Origin: Asterella californica
Lineage: Eukaryota > Streptophyta > Marchantiopsida > Marchantiales > Aytoniaceae
Assembly: GCA_036924285.1 (NCBI GenBank)
Contig: JAYKYS010000001.1
Span: 9,015,501 to 9,079,500 of the forward strand
Direction of reading: 5' to 3'
DNA: 64,000 bases
Shown here piece by piece: positions 46,083-58,338 of this stretch. Below the pieces are notes generated by a model. That model was not told the origin of the DNA, ran no database searches, and saw only the letters and a list, made by a program, of their open reading frames with translations. Position 1 is the first letter of the stretch. Each line of letters opens with the position of its first letter. The position numbers were made by a program, and so were the translations under genes.

Positions 46083-48734
46083 AGTGTCAAAGCTGGAACT
46101 CTTAAGAAAGATTCTTTTTCAGCGGTGAGTGTTACAACTGTAGCAGTCTCTAATTGATTTTTTATTCAAATCCTACTTATGTTGCAGCAGTAGGCAAGTT
46201 AAGTATTATTATAAGAAAATAGAGAATTTATTATAATTTTTAAAAAATTCAAAAAATCAAATACTTACAGCAATTCAAAGACACCACCCTAAACGATACA
46301 CGGCTCTACTAGACAAAACTTCCCTTTGAGAAACTACGGACTTTTTCTTTCTTGACACTAGAGAATCTTTTGTTTGGCTTTTACACACTATTAGTTACAT
46401 GGTAATAAGCTGCTGTCTCTATCTGATTAGCCTAGCAACTTTGATGGTAAGGGGAGGCCTAGGTGATGATATTCTACAAAATAATTTCACTTGCACGAGA
46501 AGCAAAGGAAATTTATTACCAGAGCTCACGGCAAGAAGTGATGATATCTTGCTAGCCAGCTAGCAGGTTTGGCTGGACTGTCTCCGAAATCAATGTGCGC
46601 ATGCACCGGATGGACTTCACAGGAAAGCTACAATACCTATAAGATTAATTAATCTTATAATGGGTCGCCATGCAAAGTGCTGCACAGTAAGTAACTGTTA
46701 CAGTTAAACCCCGCCCCGGTATGACTATAAGTGCTCCTGGTAACCCAGAAGACCGCATTTTGTAGGTTCAAAGGGGTAGTAAATTTAACGGTTAAGCATC
46801 AACTGTACATGTTTCTGGTGATAGTTTCACACGAGTCTCAAGATAGAATATATGAATATATATATATATGAAACATGGACATAAATCAAAGCTCCGCGGA
46901 TTCAACAACTCTACACTTTGAAATTAATTTCTTAACAAACTACTTAGCATTGATTGAGAATCTAGAAATGAAGTTTATATGGTTTTGGGGACAAAAGAGA
47001 AGAATATTTTAGTCAACCTCAAGTAACGGGGAGCTTTCCTTTTGATGCTTTTATAACTATACTGGGGGTTTAAAGAAGGTGATCATGAAACAGTCGTGCT
47101 GGTCCAGCTTTCTGAACATGTCGATCGACAATAAACTTATGGGAGGGTCTTCTATCTGCAGCCGGTGGAGATTAATTTAAATTAGCACCATGTACAACGT
47201 TAAGTTTCTTGTGCTACCTCAAATTCAAGAGTGTTTGCAAGCTCGAGCTAGTTCTGGTTTATACGCTGCTTGAAGAGAGCAAAAATAATTGACTATAGTC
47301 AGTCGAGTCCAGAAAATGGTCGACTATGGCCAGTCTTTTGACAACAAAAGATTCTTCGAGGAATGGCCGATTCTGTTGCCGGTGGAGGATTAAACGGTCA
47401 AGGACGTAGGTCGATAACGAAAGTCTCCATCTTCCTGCTGCCAGTGAAAGAAATCTTCAAGTTGGTGCTGTGGACAACTTGTCCACCGACAGAGCTCGAA
47501 GAACGGCTCCCATAGCTTTACATGCTCAGTAAGGTCAGGGATATGGGAGTTCTTCTTCAAATATACAGACCTGTCCTCTGAGCTAATTAGGAAACAAACA
47601 GAAAAGCTGATTCAGAAGACCATTTTTTCCAAGATTTTGAGTGACTTAATTTAGGCATTTTCCATTTTTTTAAGATGTTGAGTGACTTAATTTAGGCAAT
47701 GTTCCCGTCTCTGCAAGAAGTCCTGCAGGCTCGAATTACGTTGTTAGTTTTCGTTTCTGGTGAAGCGGATTGGACCTGCAGAAGCTTGGGTTAATCATGG
47801 ATCGCGCGAAAGCACAGGGAGTTTTTGTGGTCACCTCACATTGAGTACCCCATAAAGATGGAATTCGACCAGTGTCCTCTTTAGAATACTTGCATTTTCC
47901 TTAGTTAAAATAAATTCTCAATTTAGATTTGTAATTCCGAGAAGCTTTAATGAACGAAACCACACATTATATGTATTATTGTGATTACAACAAGAATACA
48001 TAACCGTAGAACTACATACATATTGGTGGTAAAATAAATATTGTAAATTTATTACTCTTTTTTCCACAATTATACTGGTAAATGGCTTTGAATGTATCGA
48101 ACCTAGTTTGGTTCTGCCCCGAATTCCTCTTCGTCTATAGCTTTTCATTTTTCAGCTCTCAGAAACATCCCCAGCTGGTCATCCTGCCATTCGCCAGGTT
48201 ACTACGCCACGTCACAGGAACTTTCGAATCATATGAAGACAATAAACTCAGTGGAATAGCCAAGTGTACAAATAAGCAATGATTATGACTAGAGTATGAA
48301 ACTAAAGAAAACTAAGTAGCCTACTGTTGTGTTTATAATTGGACTTTAATGTCTGCACTAAAATGATTTCCGGAGCCTGTATAGTAGATTTAGTCATCTT
48401 CATCTGAGGTGCAAACCTCAAGAGAGAAGTTAAGCTTGACATGATAGGCATGTGAGTGCAAAGTAAACTATGGCCAGACCTCAACGATATTTCTGCCTTG
48501 GCGTGCATATAGTACTTGTACCTATCAGTGTTATGTAAAAATTTCGTCAAAGCCCCCTTCCCCCTGGACCTGACAAAACTTTCAGCTTCATTTGACATGC
48601 TTATCTTTAGTTGGAGAAATTTGGGAAGAAATCACCTGGTTTGCATATCAAACTCCTGAAATGTCATATAATTGAGCTTGTAGCTTGAGAGGAGTAGATC
48701 TCTTTTGAACTCTCAAATGATGCATTAAATTTCA
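46083..48734. other. No gene recognised
   Basis: AT-rich. A 22-bp palindrome (TATAAGATTAATTAATCTTA and two more bases) lies near 46,638. GTGACTTAATTTAGGCA occurs twice near 47,640-47,700. Minus-strand frames at 48,302-48,598 could be a further RecQ remnant, but I see no motif to prove it. Confidence 0.35.
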
Positions 48735-49293
48735 AATCAAAAATTGATAGCCGTTGCACGTATAAACTGGATTACGCCTCTTGGCATCAGAAATTGCACT
48801 GTCAAGAACCTTAGGGCACAAGTAAGCATGAATTCATTGATGACACTAGAAGATGAGGCCGCTTGGTGAGAAACGCACAAGAAACGTCTCTGTCAAAATC
48901 AGTCTAGCTTAAAAGAATAACAAAGCAGAGCAGATAACTACACTTACGAACATCGTAGGTGGCTGTAGCTGTCACGGCCATTATGGACACTCAGAGGAAA
49001 TTCTTTCTTCAGAATTCCTAAGTGATGGTACTCTGGCCAGAAGTCATATCCCCACTGACTACCATAAACACAAATATAAGATAATCCATTCAGTGCACCT
49101 TTGTTCTGAATGTTAACATACAACAATGCACATCAAAGCTTGTTCTGTATCTGTGCATGAAAGAAATGACCATACCTATTGCTAATTCTATCTGTTGATG
49201 GTCTTCTCTGACCATGTCCAAAAGATTACATGTTACCTTGAGAGTTTATCTCACACAACGCACTTCATCAACGACGAAAAGAGCCAACTGTCC
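48735..49293 (-). pseudogene. RecQ-type DNA helicase relic
   Basis: On the minus strand, exon-like 49,293-about 49,237 reads GQLALFVVDEVRC, the RecQ motif II with DEAH changed to DEVR. It ends at a GTGAGA donor and meets a stop in the same frame just beyond. Next, 49,058-48,948 reads SQWGYDFWPEYHHLGILKKE and then, after a one-base frame change, VSIMAVTATATYDVR before a GTAAGTG donor. This is the aromatic-rich loop plus motif III order of RecQ helicases (SQWGHDFRP...ALTATAT). Further down, RGVIQFIRATAI (about 48,815-48,760) resembles motif V. Mutated motif II, frameshift and stop make it non-functional. ATPase motif I was not found above 49,293. Confidence 0.7.
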
Positions 49294-49745
49294 CTGAAAA
49301 CACAACAGTGAATAATTTTTTTTTTATTATTTATTTATGATACAAATGGACAAACAAAATCACACATGAACTTTGTCGAAAACACCCAATCATTTAAAGA
49401 AGGGTGTGGCTTAAAGTCATTTGTAGTATGAAGACATCTTTAAACATACCTTGTGCATTCATTTCTGGATCCAACTTCAATGTCAGGAAGACAGAGACAA
49501 TCTGCAAACAGAATTTAGCTAATGAAAAGTGACCAAGAACCTCAATGAGATCTGAAAAGAAAACCATTACCTTCTTCACAATAATGCTCTAAAACTATGA
49601 TGCCACCTACTTTTTCTGGGTCACATATAGACAAGTTTGCATGATGGCATTTGCTTCTTGCCAAAACTGACATATGTTTGAAGAATCCTCTTGATGAGAC
49701 CCAGGACTCACTTCTTCATTTCCAAGCTTCAGTAACTAGAATAAA

Positions 49746-50180
49746 TCATGCACTAAGGAATAAAGTTACGTTTCGTTTGTACCACAACTCTTGAATTACA
49801 GTTATTACTAGCAAATCATTAGTGAAGTCTTCATGATCTTCAACACCAACCAATAGCTGAATGAATCCATCTAGTATCCCCAAGCACTCTTCCTTTATAA
49901 TTTGAAGTGAGATCTGAAAACTCGATGTTAGGTGGGACGCTATGATTGTCACCCCTCCAAGATTAGATGCAAGTTTGATAAAGCTCAATGTCCTAAACAC
50001 TGGATTAGTTCTTTCTAGACGACCAACAACTATGAAATTGAATACAGCGTATTTAGATGTTGAATGTACTTTAATGACAGCATGCTTTTCAGCCATCACT
50101 CTCTTTGTCAGCTTCTCAGATGTGATCCATGTCTGCTCCAAGTGGATCTGCAATATCGGATGCTTTAACTCATATAGCAC
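49746..50180 (-). pseudogene. Relic of a Cys/Met-metabolism PLP enzyme (cystathionine lyase family)
   Basis: A 144-codon open stretch on the minus strand, with a non-ATG first codon, carries VHSTSKYAVFNFIVVG. This resembles the PLP-lysine motif HS.TKY..GHSDVV.G; the lysine codon is at about 50,054. It then carries LASNLGGV and LGILDGFIQLLVGVEDHEDF, which resembles the family C-terminal LGI.D.LIRLSVG.ED.EDL. The two motifs are about 60 residues apart, whereas intact enzymes have well over 100 between them, so the middle is deleted. Only the C-terminal half is visible. It lies just upstream, on the same strand, of the RecQ relic, and the two are unrelated in function. Confidence 0.5.
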
Positions 50181-52815
50181 ATAATGTTCTCATCATCTTT
50201 TCCTTTGTCTACTTTTGATCCGTGAAGATAACGATAAACTCCTGATCAAATCATCTCAAGCAATGAAAGTAACATACAAAAATGCATAAAATCACTAGTA
50301 GTAAACAGCAAGAGTTCCACTCTCAATTAGCACAGTCTTGTCAATGATCTCCTTGGATAAAGCAAAGGAGCTATTCTCCCTTCATTGATTGGGAAGTGTA
50401 CGATCTTCATATATTTCAAAACAAAACGGATGTTGTTATCTCCAAACACCTTAGTACAAGTAAGGAAATTTATCTGATTATGCACTTGCCAGAGCACTAG
50501 TTTTAGTCTCATAAAGTATACACATATATCATAAAGTAATGCCGTGTCTTTGTGTTTTGACAGACTAGCAAGTCAGATAAAATTTACAAATATATAGTCA
50601 AATTCAACCAAGGCATTGCTACCTCATTAAACACATGAACATAACACCAAAAAATGTATTATAAAAAGAGAAAGTAATACCAAAGTTTATATCAGTTGTA
50701 AAATCTATCATCAAACTAAATATAATCATTGATATGATGTTACTAAATAACAAATGTTACATTTTATTTGAAATGTTGTACTAAGCTTACCATTGATCGT
50801 ACAAGCCGTGCCACGTATATTGGTAATTTTCTTGGACTACAGTATGATGTACAATGTACAACAACCCCTTTAAAAGATTTATATATCTCCATCTGTTAAA
50901 AGAATCTTGACTCCTAAAGATGGTAATAAAAAGTTACATGAGTCTGTATTGTTTGAAGGATATTAAAATATGCAAGTAGTATACTTCGCACAGTGTTCAT
51001 CCTCATGAGGTAAAGTACTGTAGTCTTTTGTCACAAATAAAGAGTATGCAGATAAATGTTGGAACATTTTCTCATCAACATGATCTCTTGATCATTTTCA
51101 TATTTTCAGCTATTTGAAAATATAGTTCATGTAATGAAAAAAAACCCTATAAGATAAAAGGAATACATCACATGTATAGATAACTAATATTTCCAACAAA
51201 ATACAATAGTAGAATTTCCTCCACAAACGAATCAAACTCTTTTATAACACTCTTTAACTTGTTATATTTTTTCTTATTCTTATAATAAGAAATAAAATCT
51301 GGTCCCTGACCTTCTCTCCAGTTGCATAATGGACCAGCTGCACGCATGCTTTCTTGTAAAGAAAGTCTTGCATCTCCTCGCTTTAGAACATACTTGTATT
51401 GTAAATTACAATCATGTATCATCAAAAATATATTTCGTCTGGTTGACTCACTTCTCCTCTACATCGACCTGCTATGATATTCTCGTCCTTGTCGTAAATG
51501 ATCTCAATGTCTTCTGTATAAGATACTAAACAAAAAGATGATTATGTAATGATCCACAACAGTAGAAGTGCTTCTTTTACGTAACTTACTTAATAGAAGT
51601 GATATCACTACGTTCATGTTTGTAGAAACATGAATAACTTGTATGTTCGGAGTTTGAAAAATACATTTTTGGATAAAGTCGATACTTCTCATGATAACTT
51701 GTGAACTATACAAATAAGGCCTTGATGAGTCTATTAAGTTTTCATTTGATTGATCATTTTTATAACTCATCTACAGTCGAACTGTCTTTATCGAGTGTTG
51801 ATGAAGTGAGAGAGCAAGTTGAGATGCATGTGACAAGAGTGTTCTGCTGTATGCTCCGAGTGTTTATTGTGATAATTAGGTTCTTAGGTGTGTACATCTA
51901 CTCAGTACCTAAGTGCATCATGATGGATGGACAATACAAGCTTCTGTTTTGCTGCCTTTGTCTTCCTCCTCTTCTATTCATTCACAAAATTTGGCTCTTT
52001 TAAGTCTTGCATTAGATTCTATAGTTATTGATATTTTTGTTCCGTTTAGATAACGTATGTAGGCAATGGATTCTATGGTTCAGTGCTATCTACATTTTGA
52101 TTTCATAACCTTTGTTTTTTCAACATTACAGTAAAAAATCTAGTTTATCTTCAACTCGACAAGGATCTACATTTAGCCTTTGAAGCGTATTGAATTTATT
52201 CTGTTTGTCATTGTCTACAAACCAAGTTAATACACATGTTAATTGATCTTTATTATTCATCTTACACTTGCATAGGTTTAAAATTATCTCGGATTAACAA
52301 AGTCATCTCGAAAATTATTTTATCATCTGTATATTCTGTAAAGATTTGTTAACACTTTGATAAGTTGATATTGTTGGTTATGAAAATATTTATGAAGTTC
52401 TCTATAAAATATTATCTCAAACAAACGTTGCGTATGTTTGTGTTTCAGATGAAAAATGATCATTATGAAGAGATTACAAACTTTTGTAATGTAATTTCTG
52501 TTGTAAAGAGTTTTGCTGATCATTTTTCCTAGATTTTTTTACTTTGGGTAGTTGGAGAGAGTTTTCTTTTTTATACAGTGATAAAGATCATAATTCATAT
52601 ACAAAAAATCATTTCTCATGAGGGTTTTTTGTGTGTGTATAATCAGTTTCATACATACTGAAAGTGATTACTTGAATATAGTTTCATACATAGATCTTCT
52701 CCGGAGATCTTTGGAAATTGATTTGTATTTTGATTGATAACCAATTAAACATCAACGTACTACCAAAGACTTTGCAAAAAAGGATTTATACTTTCCGTAT
52801 TCATCCTGTTAAGAT
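50181..52815. other. AT-rich, no gene recognised
   Basis: Contains minus-strand frames near 50,327-50,512 and 51,168-51,425 (the latter with SLQESMRAAGPLCNWREGQG) that might be exons of old genes, but I cannot name them. Confidence 0.35.
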
Positions 52816-53816
52816 AGTGTTCCAGCAACTTCGACTCGTACTGCTACGCGTGCGCACAGCCAGTTGCGTGCCTTAGAAACCGTTGTAGATGATCAATCTA
52901 CAGTAGCAGGAGGAGAGTACCGGATTCGTATGAAGGAAGAGACCGTGTTCGGAAAGTATACATAATAGTCTGATTTGATGTCTAAGTGCCATAAGGTAGG
53001 GTTCTGCATTTTAGCGTACAATCGTTGTTCTCGTCTCGTGTGTAACTACAAGTTTCTATCTTGAAGCGTGGTGCGATCGAGTTTAGTTGTTCAGATACAT
53101 CTGCCAAGTTGTCTTTCTCTTCGAGCACTAAGACCAGTAACATTAGGTGGCGAAGGAAGCTACCTCGCTATAAGTTGGCAAGAACTAACGCTGTTTAGGA
53201 TCTAAGATTCTGGAGTGGGGACATTCCTTTGTTTCTTCCATCACCGCAGTCCCCTTTTGAGTATAATTCAGCCAGTATGAGTATCTTCAGTAAAATTTAC
53301 GGTGATGATCATGAAAGACTTGAAGCCAGTTATATGTATGCATGCAACACTAGAGAGACTGTGTATTACATCTCGGATATGTCCATGCATGTGTACGGCA
53401 ATATTGTTTGTGATTATGCAAATTCTGGAATGTCTTGTGTGGACCACGTGCAATAGCTTGTTGAATAGGCAGAATAGAACAATGCACTGAATTTACATAC
53501 GAAAAGATCTTACTGCACCTTAGACTTGGTTAAGTGCAACCAAGTGCAAAACTGTGAAATGCCCACTTGTATATTGGTCAGGCAAAGAATAGGTTTGCTC
53601 TTGGGTACGACTGTTACAAGTTCAAATTTTGGTTATTGCGTATCTGGTGAAGTATTGCACTGGAGGAAGAGGTTGCGGAGTGCAAATCGTTTAATCTTTA
53701 AGTTCATTCTGGAAATCTTCTCCTGTGCATGTAGATTGATCATCTACATTGGTTTCTACGGCACGCAACTGGCTGTGCGCACGCGTAGCAGTACGAGTCG
53801 AAGTTGCTGGAACACT
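52816..53816. mobile_element. 1-kb element with about 100-bp terminal inverted repeats
   Basis: Left end AGTGTTCCAGCAACTTCGAC... and right end are exact inverted copies for about 56 bp. They continue with mismatches to about 52,916 and 53,716 (shared GTAGATGATCAATCTAC, itself near-palindromic). Similarity may extend outward to TTCATCCT on each side with a short indel. The interior has no convincing gene. Part of it (53,108-53,345) has an inverted copy at 40,730-41,010. The superfamily cannot be told from the ends, and no clear target duplication is visible. Confidence 0.85.
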
Positions 53817-54029
53817 TGAAGGATGAAGTCAAGCACTTCAAAACGAGATCAAAGACCTGTACCTCAGTTACCGCGGGTAAGAACTAGTACAAATCGCCGA
53901 TCCTACAACTACATAAGAACGCGGCGACTGGGTATCTTTGTTAATAGTCTTCTGTCACCTTTTGGAAATGTCATGCACTTTCTGAGCTACTCCTTTTGAA
54001 ATCTGGCTGCTCTGTTCAGGGAATTCGAC

Positions 54030-54710
54030 CGCTGGTTCAGATGTGCAAGTGCAATGGATGCTTACCTTTTCTGTTTATCATGTGTTAGTAATAAACTTCA
54101 CCATCTCCGGATGTCCTGCTTCATAATTTCTGGAGTCAGAGACACTATGATACGCAGGTAACTGATAAAACTTGCTGAGAGAGAATGTATACAGTGAGGA
54201 ATAAAGTTCAATGAACAAACCCCGTGGGTGACAGTAAGTACAGTAAGGAAGAGGCTCTTAACAGTCCACTCTCAGGATCACTAAAACCGCTGTAAAAAAG
54301 GAACATATCGAGGCTTTAATACTATGATCCTTACCCATGTGCTATGTGCAACTTCCTCTCGTGTTTATCAAGGGGTGAAGAATCCTAGTAAACTTCACCA
54401 TCTCCTCATGTCCTGCTTAATAATGACAGTGGTTTTCCAGTAAGCAGCTGATAAATAGTGCTTTAGTTCCAGCCGGACAACGTTTCCTTCTGCTATATCA
54501 TATAAACCACAAGTGAAGTGAATATGAATTCAGAGGCTACATGGTTTGGTCTTGCGACGGTTTTGTCATCTTGGCGCGTCGCGACTGCCTGTAACCCAAG
54601 CGGGAGTAAGAGAGTGCGAAGTGGTACTTCCCCTGACGGCCAAAGGCCTTCAGGGCATGTCCACCTGAAGCGTGGAGTCTCCTCTGGGCCATCCTCTCTG
54701 TGAGCAGCTG
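54030..54710 (+). repeat. Direct repeat D, copy 1
   Basis: Shares with 56,560-57,030 the order GTGCAAGTGCAATGGAT, then AAGCGGGAGTAAGAGAGT, then GGGCATG(T/C)CCACCTGAAGCG. Between these, similarity is interrupted. Confidence 0.65.
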
Positions 54711-54732
54711 CCTACGACTTCTCTCACCATTT

Positions 54733-55040
54733 CCTACTTATGGTGAGAAATTTATGATGTAGCTTGCGGAGCTTTTTGGCATTCGTCAAAATTTCCAGTG
54801 ATGTTGTTCACTCAAGTATGTAATCAATTGTTACCTACTTATGGTGAGAAATTTATGATGTAGCTTGCGGAGCTTTTTGGCATTCGTCAAAATTTCCAGT
54901 GATGTTGTTGTTCACTCAAGTATGTAATCAATTGTTAAAGGTTATGGTGCCATTAGAGATCCCATGGGTCAGGCCCAGTGATGTTGTTCACTCAAGTATG
55001 TAATCAGTTGTTAAAGGTTATGGTGCCATTAGGGATCCCA
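54733..55040 (+). repeat. Tandem repeat, period about 101 bp
   Basis: Two near-identical units start at 54,733 and 54,834 (CCTACTTATGGTGAGAAATT...). A third partial unit follows at 54,976, with GTGATGTTGTTCACTCAAGT and GGTTATGGTGCCATTAG(A/G)G repeated. Confidence 0.9.
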
Positions 55041-56559
55041 TTCGATTCAGTAGGCCACAAGTCGGTTCTTACCGAATATCTACTTTGTCATTTGGAAAGT
55101 GATAGATGGAAGGCTCAACTTCCTGAACAATGGGACACGTTAAGTGTCTCCAACTAATATAGATCCAGACTTGTGGATGACAAACTGCATCAACCAGAAT
55201 CTCACACCCAGCTTTATGGACCACCATATGCATCTCAGCAGTCTTTAGCATCTAGGTGCCGTAGTGGTTGTTTGCTGGAAAGTAGAGTAGAACGCTCTAT
55301 CAAATACCAAGGTAGACGAGTAGCGCTTTCTCCCTAGCGCTTTCGGGAGAAGCTACCAAGACCTGTAAAGAACAAATTCAATTCAAGCTTAGCAAAGAGC
55401 TTAGCCTAGCTGTTTGGTTCCTTCCTTTGCGTCTTAGGATTCCTAACACAATTCTTCATTACTGCATAGTTGTCATCTTTAGAAACAGAGTTTGGTCACG
55501 AAATCAGACGGAAGCGTTGGTGAAATTAATAGTCGTCTTCACATTGGTCTTACCAGAGGCCTATGGTCGTCTGGAGAGCTTTTGAAGAGCCCATGGTCAC
55601 CGATTTCAGTGTTATCCCTAGACGGTATCTGGGCGGCCCGTGCTGCAGATTTTTGTAGCACGAGTTGATATATGCATCTTCAAAACCTCTGCCGAGCCGA
55701 CTGTCATCCTGAAAATCTTTGTTGTATCATTGCTCTCAGTAAAACGAACCTTGTGTTGTCGCCCGTTTCCATCTCGCATCTGCGAGACAGTAGCACCTAC
55801 GTTTAGTGGCTCGGTAATGCAGAGAACAAATGAACTGCTTATTATTCTAATCATTAGCTCATGAAGTCTCGTACCCTTGATTAGTCGATATAACCTTCCA
55901 GAAACCATACACTGAATGCGGAGGTTCTAAGAGTATCTACTATGAAGCACAGAGGATGGCCCGGACAAGATTTTCCCCTGCTGCCATGTTGATTACCTGC
56001 TCCAGTAGCAAGAGTATAATGGAAGAAGTTCCACTAACTTGAGCCTACCGAGTCACTCAAAGCTAATAAGCTATGTAAGAGGCCATGATCATTGAACAGC
56101 TCATGATCAGACAGATGAACGAATTGTACTGGACTGCCTGAGAGCATCCTCCCTGCAAAGTAGGTAAGAGACCTCTTCCCGGCTCCGATCACGAGTTTCT
56201 CCACAACCGCAACAACAAAGCCCAGTTTAATTTCCAGATTGATTCCTTGCCAAGTCGATGTTTCTACATCCACCCTTCACTTGAATGACTCCTTTCTCTT
56301 GAGAACCACAGAGTCTCCAATGCTCGAACAGCAGCTTGTCCTCGACATCTGCTTGGAGCTCATATCACTCTAACAGTTCCAAGAGAGACCCCAGTTTGAA
56401 CAACTGTTTCCATGCTTGAGAGCTTGGGTTCTTAACCGGGATTCTCGGATCTTTGGAAACTAGCACTATGTTAATATTCTGTCATTGGTCGTTTACAGAG
56501 GTCGAACAAACGTTCCCAGGATTCTGTCTTCAGTTCTCATGTCCACCTTTGGTTAGACA

Positions 56560-57030
56560 GAAACATGGAGGTGCAAGTGCAATGGATAGTAACCGTTTCG
56601 GCCTAATACTAGTCCAAGAATACTAATAAGACAATCTACGAGTGTCCTTCTTAATACTCATGCTAGGTTTTAAATATAAGCTATAAAAGCTTAATTATAA
56701 GACTTCTGTGACTTTATCTTGTCATATAGTTCTAAAGTATAGTTAGGAAGGTCAACTCCATTTAGGAGCTTATGAATAGTGCCTCAGTCCTGGCCACCGT
56801 TAACTTCTCTTACCGATCGAACCATAAGTTTTCGGTACATTCAGTTTGAAGACTACATCTTCTGGTCTTACCGAGGTTTTGACATCTGGGCGGCGTAGCG
56901 GCCGTCTGTGATCCAAGCGGGAGTAAGAGAGTCAGGAGTCGCAACCCTCCCTGAGGACCGATGGGATCATGTGGAGGGCATGCCCACCTGAAGCGCAGAG
57001 TCTACTCTGGCCTCTTCCACGGAAGTGAGA
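56560..57030 (+). repeat. Direct repeat D, copy 2
   Basis: Partner of 54,030-54,710; see the shared blocks there. It lacks the tandem 101-bp units. Confidence 0.6.
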
Positions 57031-57447
57031 AGGGTTCGGGGAGATAGTGTAGAGGGCAAAGCGTTAGGCGGGTGACCGAGCAGCGATCACTTCTCGCTCT
57101 GCGCAGTCAGGGGATAGTGTGCTTGAATGATTTCCAGCGATCATCCTCAGAGAGCAGGTTCTATCGACCACGCTCTGCCTTCTCCGTTACTATGTCACTT
57201 TGCTGCATCTGCCAACTGCCAAGGACAGAAACAAATTCAGTCACAGTTGAAAACGAGCCTTTGCTCCATTCCGTGCGCGTCCAGTTACAACCGTTCATAT
57301 AGACATACTTCTGTCCCGTGAAGAAACAAAGTAAACTGAAGACTATCAATCCAAGACGATCGATCACCTACTGAAGACAAGACAGGTCATATTACGTCTG
57401 GAAGTGTACATGCATGATGTGCGTTATTCTGGACCTGGTCCACGAGA

Positions 57448-57566
57448 ATGTGTATGAATCTCTAGCTTCAACCCGAAGCCTGGTGGTTGATGCATGGACT
57501 GCAAGAATTTGTATGAATCTCTAGTTTCAATTCGAAGCCTGGTGGTTGATGCATGGATTGCAAGGT
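57448..57566 (+). repeat. Tandem pair, period 59 bp
   Basis: GTATGAATCTCTAG(C/T)TTCAA...GAAGCCTGGTGGTTGATGCA occurs at 57,452 and 57,511 with four or five differences. Confidence 0.9.
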
Positions 57567-58338
57567 CTCTATCGTGGCAGGGGTAATACGAAGCATGAAG
57601 CTGCCGGCTGGTTAAGGACTGAGACATCCGTGAATACCCCCTCATTGTCCACACAAAAAACAAGGACTATGTACGAGTCGGTGCAGCTTGAGCGCAGTGA
57701 AGCCATTAGGTCTTGCAAAATGTAGCAGTTGAATCGTGAACTGCTACTGAAGAGCTCTCTGTCTTCAGTAGCTTTAGGAAGATGCATAGCGGGAACCCAA
57801 AAGTATAGAACGAGCCTAGAAGGGCCGAAGGCTGTTCCTTTATTGCTTGATCAGGATCAGACCACGAGCACATGTTCACCTCTAGCTCCGCTGAAATCGA
57901 AATCCGTGTCGAGAGCAGATGTTTCCTCGTTTCGGTCTCTGAGGCTAGACTCTGAAGAGGATTCTCATCCAAACTCTACCAACAGTGCTCTAGACCTCAT
58001 TATCAGTTGAGTCTAGGAATACTAGGACCACACTGGAAGGTGTTGTGGATATGTGCTAAAAATCCTAGACCTTGCAAGCTAGCGAGCTTGCTGCGTGGCA
58101 GTAGTAGAGAACGTACGTTCGTCGACATGTGCAAGAGAAACCACGGGATCATAATGATCATCCAGTATATGTGAACTGTCTATGTCCATGTCTGACGATC
58201 GCAACATCACTCAAAACTCAAGACAATAGAATAAAACAAAATACTGATTCTGCACAAGAGAACACTAGGTGACAGAAATCGAAATCAGGAGTTAGAGAAA
58301 TGATACTCTACTGATAACTACACATTACTCCGTTAACA

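Larger units (their letters stand above)
53817..58337. other. Repeat-rich region without a recognised gene
   Basis: Frames of 60-96 codons occur on both strands but share no known motif. The visible structure is the repeats listed separately (54,030, 54,733, 56,560, 57,448). Confidence 0.4.

Noticed and set aside
49746..50000. RecQ motif Ia (GVTIIASHL) in the frame upstream of the helicase relic
   Set aside because: The same residues fit the cystathionine-lyase C-terminus much better, together with the VGVEDHED and HSTSKY motifs in the same frame.
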